Below are positions 32,747 to 45,300 of a stretch of DNA of 64,000 nt, one piece after another. The notes beneath the pieces are model-generated. The model had not been told where the DNA came from. It saw only the letters and a program-made list of their open reading frames with translations, and did not search any database. Every line of letters starts with the position of its first letter. The stretch's first letter is position 1. The position numbers and the translations under genes were made by a program. Source of the stretch: Phanerochaete sordida (lineage: Eukaryota > Basidiomycota > Agaricomycetes > Polyporales > Phanerochaetaceae); NCBI GenBank assembly GCA_019973155.2, contig BPQB01000042.1:222522-286521 (forward strand), given 5' to 3'.

Positions 32747-35700
32747 TTAAGGGGACGTGGGGGACGTGGGCATAGGTATTGACAGGTCACAGGGGCTCGG
32801 TAATGAAAAGTCCAGGACAGGTGGATGCGCGACGACCGTCTGTGTCTCGAGGTCGTCGTCGTCAGAGGGTGAGTCTTCGCTAGCGCGAAGCTCGGCAACT
32901 TCTTCGTCTTCTTCCTCTTCCAGGATCGGCTCGTCAAAGTGCTCATACTCTTCTTCTGACTCGGCATCGTGGTCGGCGTCAAGGTCAGGCTCGCCATCGC
33001 TGAAGATGACATGTCCCTATTGTCTGGTCAGCGGGAGCAAGAAGGCTGAAATACGAGGAAATTTACGTGGGAAATGAGCATCTTCGTGGCCTTGTGCGCT
33101 TTGCCCATGTTCGCGAAGAAGAAGTTGACATCATCTTCGGCGGAGCGGATGAGGTTCGGGCTGAAGACAGTCGCGAGCGAGTCTGCAGTCATCTGGTTGT
33201 TCTCCTCAAAGTCAGTCACTCTACAAAGCACAGCCTGTCAGCGTATTGCATAGCGGGGCAGCAAGGTACCCACTTGTCAAGGTGTTCGACGAGCCGCTTC
33301 AACAGATCGAAATGAATCCGAGGCAGGTCATGTATGACAGCTCGCATGTTAGCCAGCCGAGCGTCGAGGTCTGTCTCGTCGCTGACTAGAAGAACAATGA
33401 GACGAAGCGCTAAGCAGATGTGACGATGGACGCACTTGCTACATCCATGATCTTGATATGCGCAGGAGCGGGGAACATGCCACCAGGGAGGACTCGGAAC
33501 CAGCTCTTGATCAAGTCACAGACGGCATTGATATCCGTGTACGAGTCAATGGGCCATTCGCCTGAAGTGGTGTCAGCCACTTGAGGACACTGAAGGACGT
33601 TGGTACCCACCTCGGTTTAGCGCGTCTCGCATCACGCCCACCTCCGAGTGAGCGCCTGCAAGGCGGTCTACGGACGAAGTGAGTATGCCTCTTCGTCGAA
33701 CTAGGGTAGGACAACGTACAAATGCCTACTTCCGTCAATCCCCTGGTCTCTACCTCTGTGATAAGACGTTGTATGACAGAAGGTATCGTCCCAGGAGGGA
33801 TCTCGCCGTCAGGAGACTCCCGTTTCAGCAGAGTTTCCAGGTCTACGCCAAACACTAGAGTACGGGTTAGGGCACGCATGAGCGTATACCAGAAAGGCGA
33901 CGTACCAGCTTTGGGATTCCGAGAGGCATCCCCGGCGCCGAGCAGATTGTCAGACATCTGCATCTTGGAGTTCTGGCCCATGTACGTCAAGCGCCGCTTG
34001 GCCGCAGTCTTCGAGACCCTCTCGATCGTGTCCATCCATCGCCTCATCTCAGACTTGTCCATGGCTTGCAAGAGGTAGTGCCCGCCGTCTTCCGTGTCAA
34101 GCTGGAAGGTGAACGAGCGTTCGTTGTTGATGAACGCGGAGACCTTGGCGTCGACAATGTTCACCACCATTGCAGGCTTATGGACAGGAGCAAAGTCGAG
34201 CTCTTCCCGAGTGCGGGGTGCGGCTACAGTAGCACTCTCCGAAATGAACGCACTGGAGATGGGCCGCATAAACTGCATGATGGCGGAAGATACGCTGCTC
34301 TTCTTGGTACGATGGTGTTTACCACTCGATGACTGGGGACGGCGGACGTGCATCGCCTTGTTAAGATATTCTTCGCGCTTGTCCTGTTTATGCTGCTCCT
34401 GTCGCTTCTCCTTGCTCAAGCGATCGCGAAGGGATCTATCGCGCTTGTATTTCTCCTGCTGCAAGCTGACGAGCGTGTGGAAGGGACGGGGTTGCTTACG
34501 ACTGGCCGGCGTGGCCGTGTGACTTGCCTCGCGATAGGCGTCCTCGCGGATCGTCCGAAGGTCGAAGTGGACGTCTGACAGCTCGTGCTCGATGTTGTTC
34601 AGCCGCTCAAAGTCTTTCCGTGTATCGCCTATGCGCTGGCGGTGTCTCCGGTGTGGACCGTGACCATGCGTTGCCAACAGGGTGTGAAGCGACCTACGCA
34701 TGTTAACGACTACGAGATTAATATGGACAGAAAGGACATACCTGCGCTTGTCGAAGTTCACCAGGTTGTTGCTCTCCTGCTCAAGGATATCAGGCATACT
34801 GATGATCTCCAGCATGCGCTCAAGGAGCCATCCCATGTCGACCGTGAGAGGTTCTCTTGACACCGGACGCTCAATTGCCGGTGTGTGCAACAGTGAAACC
34901 AAGCTGTCGCAGACCGTCCCTCTTGACGCAGCGAGAGTCTGCCACGCACGGTGATACATGCGGCTCTCCACACTTAGGACAGCAGAGACCACGACGGCTT
35001 CCACGAATGACCGGGTTACGGGCTTCTCGATAGCGGCACGGTCGCCTTCACCGGGTTCGGAGTTGCGACGACGAGCGATCTCGATGGCGTGGAGTATTGT
35101 TTCCATGCGGGCTTGGCGGGCCTTGAGTCCGAGTCGGGGTGCTGAGATCTTCAGCACCAGCCATTTCCTCAGGATCATGAAGGCACGGATACACGTGCGC
35201 ACGGAGGGAGGGAGATGCCGGTAGAGCGACTCCTGGCCAAGTTCCGAGATCATGGGTGAGGGCTCGATATCTTGAATGTAGGCATGAATGGACTGGATTT
35301 CGACCTCATCGGAGATGGAGGTAGGGTCTCGGTTCAAGAACCAGCCTATACGATCGGCCGATTGTACCTCCAGGAAGTCCGCGGTGACGAATAAGTCCTA
35401 AGTTAAACTTAGCCTTCTGTCAGCGAACGAGCTACGTAACGACGTACCTCCTGAGTGACGTTACGGAATGCTGCCGCTGCCATGGCATCGATGTTGTTCA
35501 CCAGGTCTTCGGGTTTGACCTGATCGATGTCTGGTATCTCCGGCCCAAACGAAGATGCCGGGACATGCTCTGGGAACAACTCCCCGCTTGCGACGTTTCG
35601 GACGACCGGGCGCATCGTTTGCATACTGAACGACTGGAAGACAGCCTTTCTGTTCTCATTGATAGTCGCAAACCCACGCTGCACCTGGGCATCGTCTGCG

Positions 35701-38700
35701 CCTTCAGGTAGAGGAGCATGCTCCGTTGGGCTGTTGAAGAAAGATACAACTGCACAGTGCAGCTGGGGATCGTCAAGTGCGTCTTGGGCGCCACCGCCTT
35801 CGTGAATCCACCGGCTGATGGTCTCCAGCACTTCTGTTCGGGCCCGGACTACAGCCGCGACCTCCGATGACGGCGGCGAAGCAGCCTTCACCTGCGCGCT
35901 GACGTACTTCTTTCGTAGCAGCTAGAAGCCAGGTGAGCAAAGCTTCCTTCACGAAAGAGCATGCATCGAGAAACGCACTTCGAAGAAAACGTGCGGGGTC
36001 ACGAAGCTCCTGAACGTGTTCCACCACACTTTGGAGAAGTCGTCCATGTCGACCTTCAGCTCGCGCGTCTTCTTGTCGTTCAACGGCATCTCTCCGTTGT
36101 CATCGGCGACCGACACGGAGACGCCGTGCAGACCTTCGACAAGGACAGTGACCAGTCGTTCGAGGGTACCGGCCTGAATGACGACCCTGAGCGGCCGCTC
36201 GGTTGACAAGCTTTCGGGTTCGAAGCTGGGCTTCTTCGACAGCGCCGGGAGCGAGCTGCGCCGCAGCTGGCTCGGCTTCCGTTCCAGACCTTTCTGACCA
36301 GGCTTGACGCGAACTGAAGGCTTGCGTTGGAATTCGCTCTTCTCGACCGCCGGCGTGTCTACAACCGAGCTGGGAGGCCGTGACGGAGGCCTCGACGCAG
36401 CGGTCGGGTCGGCAGGTTGGACGAGCAGCATGAGCTCTCCTTCGTAGACAATGATGACAGTCCCACCGAGATCGAAGCCATTGACCTTCGCCGCATCCGA
36501 GTTTACGCGGGGCTGGGTGTTATGAAGCTCGCGCAGATATTGCAGGTCCTGAATGTTCATCGTGGACGCTGTACTGTCCAGACGCCCACGCAGAAGGAGT
36601 GAACGGTTGATACAGGCGACAGTCGGAAGAGGCTCAGGGAAAAGGAGGGGCGTCAGAAGGTGGAAGTGGTTCTGTACTGGCGGACGAGTCCAGTAGAACG
36701 GCTCGAACATGCCCTTGCGACGTGGCTCGACGGCGAGCGAGAGTGACATGAACTGCTCGATCCTGAAAAACATGTCAGCAGCGACACAAAAAGTCCGGTG
36801 TATGCTTACCTCTGGAACTTCGCATGAAGGCCGTTCGTGATGCGGCCTGGCGTCGACATGTCATCCCAGTGAGTAGCGAGGATCTCGACATCGTCCGAGT
36901 CATCCTGCTTGTCGGGGTCGACTTGGCGGGAGACGAGGGAGAAGTCGGTCCTGAGGCTGTTGAACGAATGCCACGCGTCCACGAGTTTGTCTACGATCCA
37001 TTCGCCGCTGTCGCGGACCATCGCAGCGTCAAGCGCGGAGTGCATTTGGGAGACGCGCTCGCCGGCCCAAGGGACCGTCTTCGGCTCCATCACTTTCGAC
37101 GCATCCTGGCCGTCATGCGAGTACACCCAGGCCTGTACGGTGCGCAGGGCTTCGCCGTCGACGCGCTTCCAGACCTTGTCGAGGCGCGCGATCGGGCGCG
37201 CGCAGAGGGCCGCCTGGATCGCGCGCCACGCGCACTCGTCGCCGGTGCGCCGACAGAGCTCGCCGACGCGCGTCCACGCGGAGATGACGTCCGGTCGCGA
37301 ATGCGTCCGCGCGTGCGGAGTCGTGCGCGCATCGATCGAGCTCCCCGCGAAGGCCGACGAGGCGTTAAATGTCGGAGAGTCGGACATAAGGATCTGGAGG
37401 AGGATGACCTTCGTGAGCCAATGGGGCTCGTCGTCGGTGCCGAGGAACGGCGTGAGCGGAGACGGCGCGGGGGCGTCCGAGGCGGTGTTTGCCTCGTGGT
37501 CGGCGTGCTCTGCATGCTCAGATTTGAGACATGCGGTGACGGTGACGTTATGGGGTGTTTTCTGCAACGCCCGCATGTTATGGACGTACAAACTCCGGGC
37601 GATGACTTGGGGATCGAGGCTCATCAGGACGTCCCTGTTGAAGCCGCTGCGGTTGAGCACGGCATGCCAAGGCTTCATATGGTGGGTCGAAGCCGGAACC
37701 TTGGGTTGGGGTGGATCCCCCAGGGCATCGAGTAACGACATCATACGATCAGTCCCGCCGGGTCGCGGAGAGAACGCGCCCAGGTCTGGAGAACCAGCGG
37801 TCGCCCCCATCTCCGCGGCGGCCGCCATATCTGGGGAAGCGTTATATATGCCCTGCGTTGAGGACGATTGGGGAATGCCACCCGGCCTCGACGCCGCTTC
37901 ACCGGGGGTCGGGAAGCCCGGGATCGTAGCCTTACACCAGTCGTCCCAAGCAGTGTTATCGACTGGTTGGCCATGGTAGGTGACATACAGATCCGCTAAC
38001 CAATGCACCTTCTCCCGCGCCGCTTGCTGCTTCCCTTCGTCGTCTCCTGTAGTGTCGACGAGCATCGTACAACACCTGCGGAACTCGCCTTCGAACCGGG
38101 GCCGCTCGACAACGACAGGAAGCGTGCATATAGCCGCCGAAGAGAAGTCGCGCCACCCTGCGCAGAGCTCGTCAACGCCGTCAGGGCCGCGGAAGGTCGT
38201 GTGGAAGACGGCTTCGTGGACGAGAGCTTCGAATGTGCCTTTCTCGACGGCGCCGTCTTTGACTACTAGTGAGGGGTGAGTGCTGCTGCCCCAGAACGCT
38301 CGTTTGCGCCGGCCATCGTCCCTTTCCCTGTCCTTGCCGCCGCGCTGCGAGCTTTCCGGCTCGTGCATTTCTTGTGGTTCTTCCGTGACACCTTCATCCT
38401 CCAGGACGACGACGAGTTCTGTAGGAAAGAGGTCCTTGATGCCAGCACTGCGATCCGAGGGCGGCTTGTAGAAGTAGAGCTTCGAGCCCTTGAGCACCAG
38501 CTTGAACGGCTTCCATCCTTTCGCGAGAGCCAGCGCACCATGTCCAGACATGTACGACTGGTGGGCCTTGGAGTTCATTCCTGAGGGGGAGAACTCCATG
38601 AAGCGGTTGATAAAGCCTTGGTTGAAGACAAGCTGAGAGGTACGCTTCTCGCTCTTTGAAGCTTCGTCTCCTGGCTCTATAATCGTAGGCGGGGCAAGGA

Positions 38701-39772
38701 GTGTCGAAGAAGCACCAGGACGATCAAGGGGTGTGGGAACATCGGTATTCATGGGAGAGACAGACCTGCTGCCGCCAGTAGAGCCGCCGAAGCCGAAAGG
38801 GAAAGCAACGCGAGACGAAGAGCCAGAGTTCGAGCTACTGTGGCTTTGCCCGGCTTTGTCCTTGGTCGACTCCGCGTCCGAGGACGAGTAGCCCTTGCGC
38901 TTAGGGCTTGGCGGTACGACGCCGAGCTTCGGAGAGGTCAACTTCGAAGGCAGCCGCGGCGTGAAGGAGTGTGACCGCATATGCACATGACCAGCACCCT
39001 GCGACAAGGGTGTGACGGGAGAGGCTCCGGAGCTTACTGGGGAAGATCCTGCAGTCAGAACACCATTGCGACCAGGTGGAGAGGATGAAGGCGTCTCGAC
39101 AGTCGTGGTGTTGATCACAGGGAACGGATATGAGGTAGAGCTCTGGGGAGAATGCAACGAAGGTGAAGCGCTGCTGCCGACACTGTCGTTTCGGTTGTTC
39201 CGATAGCTTTGTACTTTACCCTGGAACGACGTGTCGAGCGGGCTCAGGTTGGGCGAGGTAGGTCGAGAGAGCTTCCCGAGGTCGTCTGCCGACTTGGACC
39301 ATGGCTTACGCGACAGATTTCTCAAGTCGCCCAGCCCTCTCGACGTTGGACCGCGTGACGGGGAGGGAAGATCACGAGAGCCGACTCCATGTGCACCATC
39401 GTGGTGGGTGTTCGTTCGCGCCAGAGATAAGTCGTAGACGGATCTACTCGCGCTTGGGATGTTGAGCGAAGGCTCTGGGCGAAGTTGATCTAGGATGGGC
39501 CGAGGGTCGGTTGGGTGGGATATCTTCGGCTTCCTGCCAGAGCTAGAGCTCGGGCGTGGCTCGTTCGCGCTCATGGAAGTGCGTCCTGGCACCGAACCGC
39601 TCGAGGCAGATCGCGTGAACCATTTCGTGGGCTTGAAGAGCTGGCCGAAGCCGGCGGAGGGCGAGACAGAGCGGGGGATCGAGGCACCGGGCGAGCGAGA
39701 CGCTGCCTGCGGTACGCCAGTCTCTGGCGGGCTCAAAGTGTTGATGGACGGGGTCCCTCGTTTCTGGGGCAT
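32747..39772 (-). CDS. BEM2-like Rho GTPase-activating protein
   Basis: Eleven exons (36810-39772, 35979-36762, 35448-35922, 34742-35397, 33906-34693, 33720-33854, 33612-33667, 33436-33561, 33274-33385, 33067-33220, 32747-33016) give 2172 residues in phase, close to yeast Bem2 (2167). In order: a Ser/Pro-rich disordered region (1-390), a PH-like segment near 425, a RasGEF-like region from about 720 (DPQVIARSLYVHN), a long helical middle, a basic stretch, a PH domain near 1790-1860, and a RhoGAP domain from about 1890. The arginine finger is in GIYRLAG near 1936, its Tyr codon restored across intron 6. The tail is acidic (EEEEDEE). Bem2 keeps Rho1/Cdc42 activity in check during polar growth, and this protein should act at the cell cortex. 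The ATG at 39772 opens the long first exon. Confidence 0.92.
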
Positions 39773-40770
39773 GACAACGAACGCGAGTTGAAGAGAGCGG
39801 AACGAGCGGTCTGTGGCCGGGCGAGTTCAAGCTGCGGACTTTCAAGATAGGACGGGAACGCACCGCCAGAGTGTACCAGCCAAATCCTCCTTCACCCTTC
39901 TGTTTCACCTCGCCAGCAGCCCACAGGACGACGTAAAAATCGTTGAACGAGTGATTGCGCCCGGCCTTTCCTGCAGACGGATTGCTCAGTCGTTTCGCTG
40001 CGGTCGTGGGAGGCAAAGCGTACCTTCGAAGGTCCGGTATAACCTCTGCAAATATTACTTCAGTTCTCTAATTATCTGCTGGTGAATGAGTATGGACATG
40101 GGAGATGCAGACGCGTCTTGATATGGTACCTCTCCCCCATGCGCTGTCGCCCACAGGGCCTCGGTCCTTGCCGAGATAGGCGATCTAGCAACCGACCCTT
40201 TTTGGATCAAATTACGGAGAAATAATGTTCTTCCTTCCGCCGGGACCACAGGAACGGCGGGGGTTTCAGATACAGACAGCGGGGACGGGGGAGAAGTTGA
40301 TAGGGAGGAGGATTCGAGGGAGGAGGTAGGGTTGCTCCCCGGAGTCTGAATGCGTAGGCCGTGGGCTAAAGCGGACCTTCAAAGAAGCAAGTGCCCTGCA
40401 TAACCTCTCGAACGCGACATATATGCTTCATCCACCCCGCAGACCTTCGATATGCATCCTCGAAAGATAGCTATTGCATAGGTATGCTTGCAATTGCTAT
40501 TGAACAAGATAATGGCCCGACGAACGCGACACTGTTTCTTGCATTTTGCTACGCAGTACGACACTTCCCCACCCCTGCTATACACCTCCAGCAGCAAAGC
40601 ATATATCGTACGTCTTTTGAAAGGGTTGGTCCTAGAGGTTGTGTCGTACCTTGGGTTCTCTCATTTCCCACAGAAATGTCTTTACACGTATTAAGTGAAA
40701 GAGTAGATAATATTATTAGAGGGCTTTAATGTGCTCAGACGGGCTGTATATTCTTCGGATCTGACGGCGG
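39773..40770. other. Intergenic region
   Basis: No gene is seen. The part next to 39772 is the likely promoter and leader of the RhoGAP gene. The rest is AT-richer with short frames, ending at the repeat array. Confidence 0.5.
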
Positions 40771-41568
40771 AGGCTCGGCGCGCCGCGATGTCGCTGCGAG
40801 GGTCGTGGTCAGTAGCTGCGAGACGGCGAAGACGAATGGGACTCACCAGGCATCGCGTCCTCTCCTGCAGGTCCGGTGCCACCGACAGGCCTGCATGGGA
40901 ACCTCGCCGACAACCAGGCTCGACTCGTGTGAGGATCCCGGTCGCCGACGAGGCTAGCGGTATCTGCCAGCCACATGCAGCTCCTGCTGTCGGGCCCGGC
41001 CCAAGTAGTGAGGCGGGGTTCGGCGCGCTGCGATGTCACTATTGAAGGTGGTTATCAGGTGTAAGGCAGCGAAGACGACGGTGTGGCTCACCAGGCACGT
41101 TATCCTCGCCCACGGATCCGATGCCACCGACAGGCCTGCACGGGAACCCCGCCGACTACTAGGCTCAACCCAGCGGTGCCGAGGTGCTGTTCGTCGACGA
41201 GGCTAGCGGTATCTGCCAGCCGCGTGCAGCTCCTGCTGTCGGGCTCGGCCTGAGTAGAGGAGCTCCGAGGAGCGGTTTATGGTTGTGCTTCAGGTTCTTC
41301 GGCCCTGTGGGCATGGGCATGGCGCGCCGCGAGGTCGCTGTCGAGAACGATGGTTAGAAGGTGCGCAGCAGCGAAGGCGGCGGGTATGACTCACCAGGCG
41401 CATTGCGCTCGCCCGCGGGTCCAGTGCCACCGACAGGCCTGCATGGGAACCCCGTCGACTACTAGGCTCAACCTGGCGATGCCGAGGTGCCGTTCGCCGA
41501 CGAGGCTAGCGTGATTTGCCTACCAGCATGCAAGTCCTTCTGTCGGGCCCGGCCCAAGTGGTGAGGAG
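40771..41568 (+). repeat. Three tandem copies of a ~245-bp repeat
   Basis: Copies begin near 40771, 41018 and 41321; the first two are adjacent (period about 247) and about 57 bases separate the second and third. Shared landmarks are GCGCGCCGCGATGTCGCTG (varied), CACCGACAGGCCTGCATGG, GACGAGGCTAGCGG, and CTGTCGGGCCCGGCCCAAG. On the minus strand each copy contains a consensus splice donor CTGGTGAGT or near it. The array ends about nine bases before the target-site duplication of the LINE, so by that mark it is outside the element. Confidence 0.8.
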
Positions 41569-41576
41569 AACTCGAC

Positions 41577-41592
41577 GACCATCGCGCCCCAT
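41577..41592 (+). repeat. Target-site duplication, left copy
   Basis: GACCATCGCGCCCCAT is repeated exactly at 47374-47389, directly after the poly-A tail. Confidence 0.85.
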
Positions 41593-42323
41593 CCGTCAAG
41601 GCCCTCCGTACGCACCATACGATCACGCATCAGGAGCACTCGTTCGAGGCGCTCATCTCCGCCATCTCGCAGGAGAACCCGTGGATTGCGGGCCAACTGC
41701 TATCCCACCTCCAGTCTCCGAAGCCCTTCTGGTACGACACGTCCGGCGGATCCGGCACCTTTGTGTTCGCCGCGTACGACAACCGGGACGGGTCGATCAG
41801 CGAGGGCTGGTGCAAGAAGAAGCTCCGCATGTTCGGTGTCGAACACTCCATTGAACGCCACGACCTCACGCCGCGCATCCCCCTGTGCGACCGGTGCTGG
41901 CACTGGGAGCATCCGGGAGGGGCGTGCCACGCGAAAAAGATCTTCTGCTCGCGGTGCTCGCTGCCGCACGTCGACTCGGATCACGCCAGGTATTGCGTCC
42001 ACCCGGACTGCCAGGCGACGCGGCTTGAGACCCTGCAGGCGCGCACGACATGCGAGCACGTGTATTGTGCCAATTGCGACAGCGTGGACCACGCCCCGTC
42101 GTCCCGCGAATGCCCCTACAATCGTCGCGCTGGCGATAGGGACGCCAAGCGCTGGTTCTCGCGGAACCCGGCCAAGTTCTCGGCGAACGACATGCGCCAG
42201 CGCGGTCGTGAGTACGACGGCGAAGTCGCCGTCGAGCGTGAACGCCAGCGCCGTCAGGCGGCGGGCGCAGGGCCCAGTGGGCAGGCGTCGGGAGCCTCCG
42301 CTATGGAGGATGTTGAAATCTAG
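41593..42323 (+). CDS. LINE ORF1 (Gag-like, three zinc knuckles), 5' truncated
   Basis: The frame is open from the left end of the element to the TAG at 42321 but the first ATG is at 41763, which would give 186 residues. The sequence before that ATG reads as protein (for example EALISAISQENPW), suggesting a lost start. Three Cys/His knuckles follow: CDRCWHWEHPGGAC (C-x2-C-x4-H-x4-C), CSRCSLPHVDSDH..C, and CANCDSVDHAPSSREC. ORF1 proteins of this kind bind element RNA and form the transposition particle. The C-terminus is Gln/Arg- and Gly/Ser-rich. It ends 23 bases before the ATG of ORF2, in another frame. Confidence 0.75.
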
Positions 42324-42346
42324 GAACGCGACTTGTATCATTGTTT

Positions 42347-45300
42347 ATGAGTAATACAGCTGTTATTGAGCCCTCACTGGAGCCGCGCGTGCACGCCGCT
42401 AGCGGTCGTACGCGTTCGACGCCTGCTTCTTCGAGTGATCGCCTTAGCGGCGCGGCGGCGACCGCTGCGCGCGCGGGGACACCCCCGCTGTCTGAGCACG
42501 ACCCTGAAAGCGAGGCAGCACATCCGGCTCCGAGCCGATCGCCCAGCCCCTTTCCCGAGCTGCCGCCGCCGTTCGACCTTGACGCGCTGCGGGAGGCTGC
42601 GGCTCGAGAGGCCCCTCGAGGGCCGGTGAGTGACGTGAATGCGGGGGCCGCGGGCTTCAGCAATGACCAGATGGCGCGGCCGGCAGTTCTCCGCTGTGTG
42701 TCAGCCAACGTTCAGAAGGCGGCGCTGAATCAGAGCCTTCTACTTGAGAACAATCGGGACGTGGATGTGATATGTGTGCAAGAGCCCTTTCGGGGATACA
42801 TTAAGACAGTGGCATCATCGACGGAAGCCGATGGTGAGGACTACGTCCACACCACTGCTCACCGCAATTTCTTATGTCTCGGATACTCCGCGACGACTCG
42901 TGTTCTTGTATACGTGCACGCCCGGTGGCGGCACGCGAGCCCGCGGCTCCGGCTGACATCGGTACAGCACGACGATGTGCTATGTGTGACGATGAAGGTG
43001 GGCGGCGCCGACCTGTCGTTCCTCAACGTCTACAATGATTCGCACACGTTTGCGGCGGTGTCATACCTGGCTGACCGTGTGGAGGTGTTGCCGCCGGTCG
43101 CGTTTATGGCGGGCGATTTTAACCTGCGCGACCCCATGTGGGACGCGGGTCAGCGGCGCGATACTGCGGAGCACCGACATTTGGCTCACCGGGAGAGGCT
43201 CGTAGAGCTCGCCAGTGTGCAGCTGGGCCTGGGCCTTGCCAACGACCCGGATGGCCCGCCTACGTGGCTCGGCAACAAGGCCGGTGTGCGGCATGGCGTT
43301 ATCGATCTTGTGTGGGTGGACCCCGCGAGGGGCACCGTGGATGGCGTCCTGGTGGACGACCTTGCGCGGGTACGCAGCGACCACGCGGTATTGCGCTGGG
43401 AATTGCCGTTGGATGCCGCGGCCACGCCAGGCGCGCCGAACATCAAGCGTGGCTCGGAGGCTGGCACGGCGTACGTGCGGTCGTGTCGAGCGTTGTTCGG
43501 GGCGCTCCCTTTGGTGTACGAGTCGCGGGAACGCGTCGAGCGCATCGGGGACTGGCTGGGGGACCGCCTGGAGCAGGTCTGGGAGCGACATGCCACCGCC
43601 CCGAAGCCGTCGCGGCATTCCAAGTCTTGGTGGAGCCCGGAATGCGGAGCCATTGTACGGGAAGTTCGGGACCTGCGAGTGCAGCGGAAGGGCCTCGCGG
43701 CACGGCGCAAGGCGCTGCAAGCTCGGGTAGTCCGCGCAGGCGCCGACTTCGACATGTCTTGGCACCGGGAGGTGGTGCACATCACCCGGGAGCTTGCTGA
43801 TATTGCGGCGCGCGTAGACCGGGCCACTCGGCGGCTAAAGGGAGCGGTCCGTTGGGCCAAACGTCAGTATTTCGACGGGGTCATGGAGAAGACTCACCCT
43901 TCTCGCGTGTGGGACTTGGTCGGGTGGACTAAGCCGCGAAAGATGAACGCGACGACGGGGCTTGTTGACCGCGAAGGGACCCCGGTGGATCAGCCGGAGG
44001 AGCTCGCCCGGGTCTTCCAGGACCAGTTCACGCCGGCCAATCCGAGGGGCGTGGACTTCTCAGTTCTTGACGCCATGCCGCAGCAGGACGAACGGCCGTT
44101 CGCCCAGATCTCGTGCGCAGAGGTGCGCGAGGCCCTCCGTGACACGAGCAACTTCTCGGCGCCGGGCCCTGACCACATTAGCTGGTTCTGGCTGAAGCGC
44201 ATCGTTGCTGACAACTCGGAGTGCACCTGCGACAACCCGCAGCATGACCACTTCAACACAGAGCCCCATGTGGCTGCCTTCTACAACGCGTGCGTTGAGT
44301 TCGGCGTCCAACCGCGGATCTTCAAGCGGTCACGTACCGTCGTGATCCCCAAGCCCAATAAGCCGGACTATTCGCGTGCTAAGGCGTACCGCCCGATTGT
44401 GCTGCTGAACTGTCTGGGCAAGCTGCTTGAGAAGGTGATTGCACGGCGCATGCAGTTCGACTCACAGAAGTACGGGCTCATGCACCCGTGCCAGTTCGGG
44501 GGCGCCATGCAGCATGGCACGCAGGATGCGGGCATCCAGCTCGTGCACAATATCCAGCAGGCGTGGAAGCGGGGGATCGACTCGTCTGCGCTCCTGCTGG
44601 ATGTCGCACAGTTCTTCCCTTCTATACATCATGGCATGATGGGGGCGATCCTAAGGCGGCAGGGCTTTCACAGCAGCCTGTGCCGATATTTCGAGGATTA
44701 CCTGGTCGGACGCCAGACCGAGTTCGTGTTCAACGGGTTCCAGTCTGGGCCGACAGATTTTTCCACGGGCGTGGGGCAAGGCTCCGCCCTGTCGCCCATC
44801 CTCACGGGCCTCTACGTGGCCCCGGTGTTGCACCTTGTTGCGCCGGTGGGAAGGCCACTGGCGGGGAACGCTTCGCTGCAGTTCTACGTCGACGACGGCT
44901 TGATTCACGTCGCGGGTGACCTGCGTCCGCGCACGGACCGCTACGAGGGCCTGATCTACAATAATTGGCTGCTGCAGGATCTCTTCAGCAAAGTTGTGAC
45001 GAACCTGGGGCGCCTGGGCCTTGGCATCGAGCCCGACAAGCTTGAGCTGATGCACTTCCGGCGCGCGCGGGAAGCCGAGTGGAGCGCGCGGGAGCCGTTG
45101 GGCCCGCGGCTCAAGCTGACCGTAGACGGCGAGTCGTGCACGGTGGTGCCGTCTCGGTCCATGCGGTACCTGGGGTTCTATCTGGACCCGAAGCTGTCGT
45201 TCCGGGACCACGTGCGCTTCTATGGCCGGCGTGCCACGAGCACGGTCGCTGCGCTGCGGATGCTGGGCAACTCGAACCGCGGGCTGTCAACGGTTGATAA

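Noticed and set aside
36824..37979. Plus-strand frames of 300-356 codons
   Set aside because: They are antisense to the long first exon of the RhoGAP gene.
42341..42346. TTG two codons before the ATG as the start of LINE ORF2
   Set aside because: An ATG in the same frame follows at 42347 and nuclear translation normally uses ATG.
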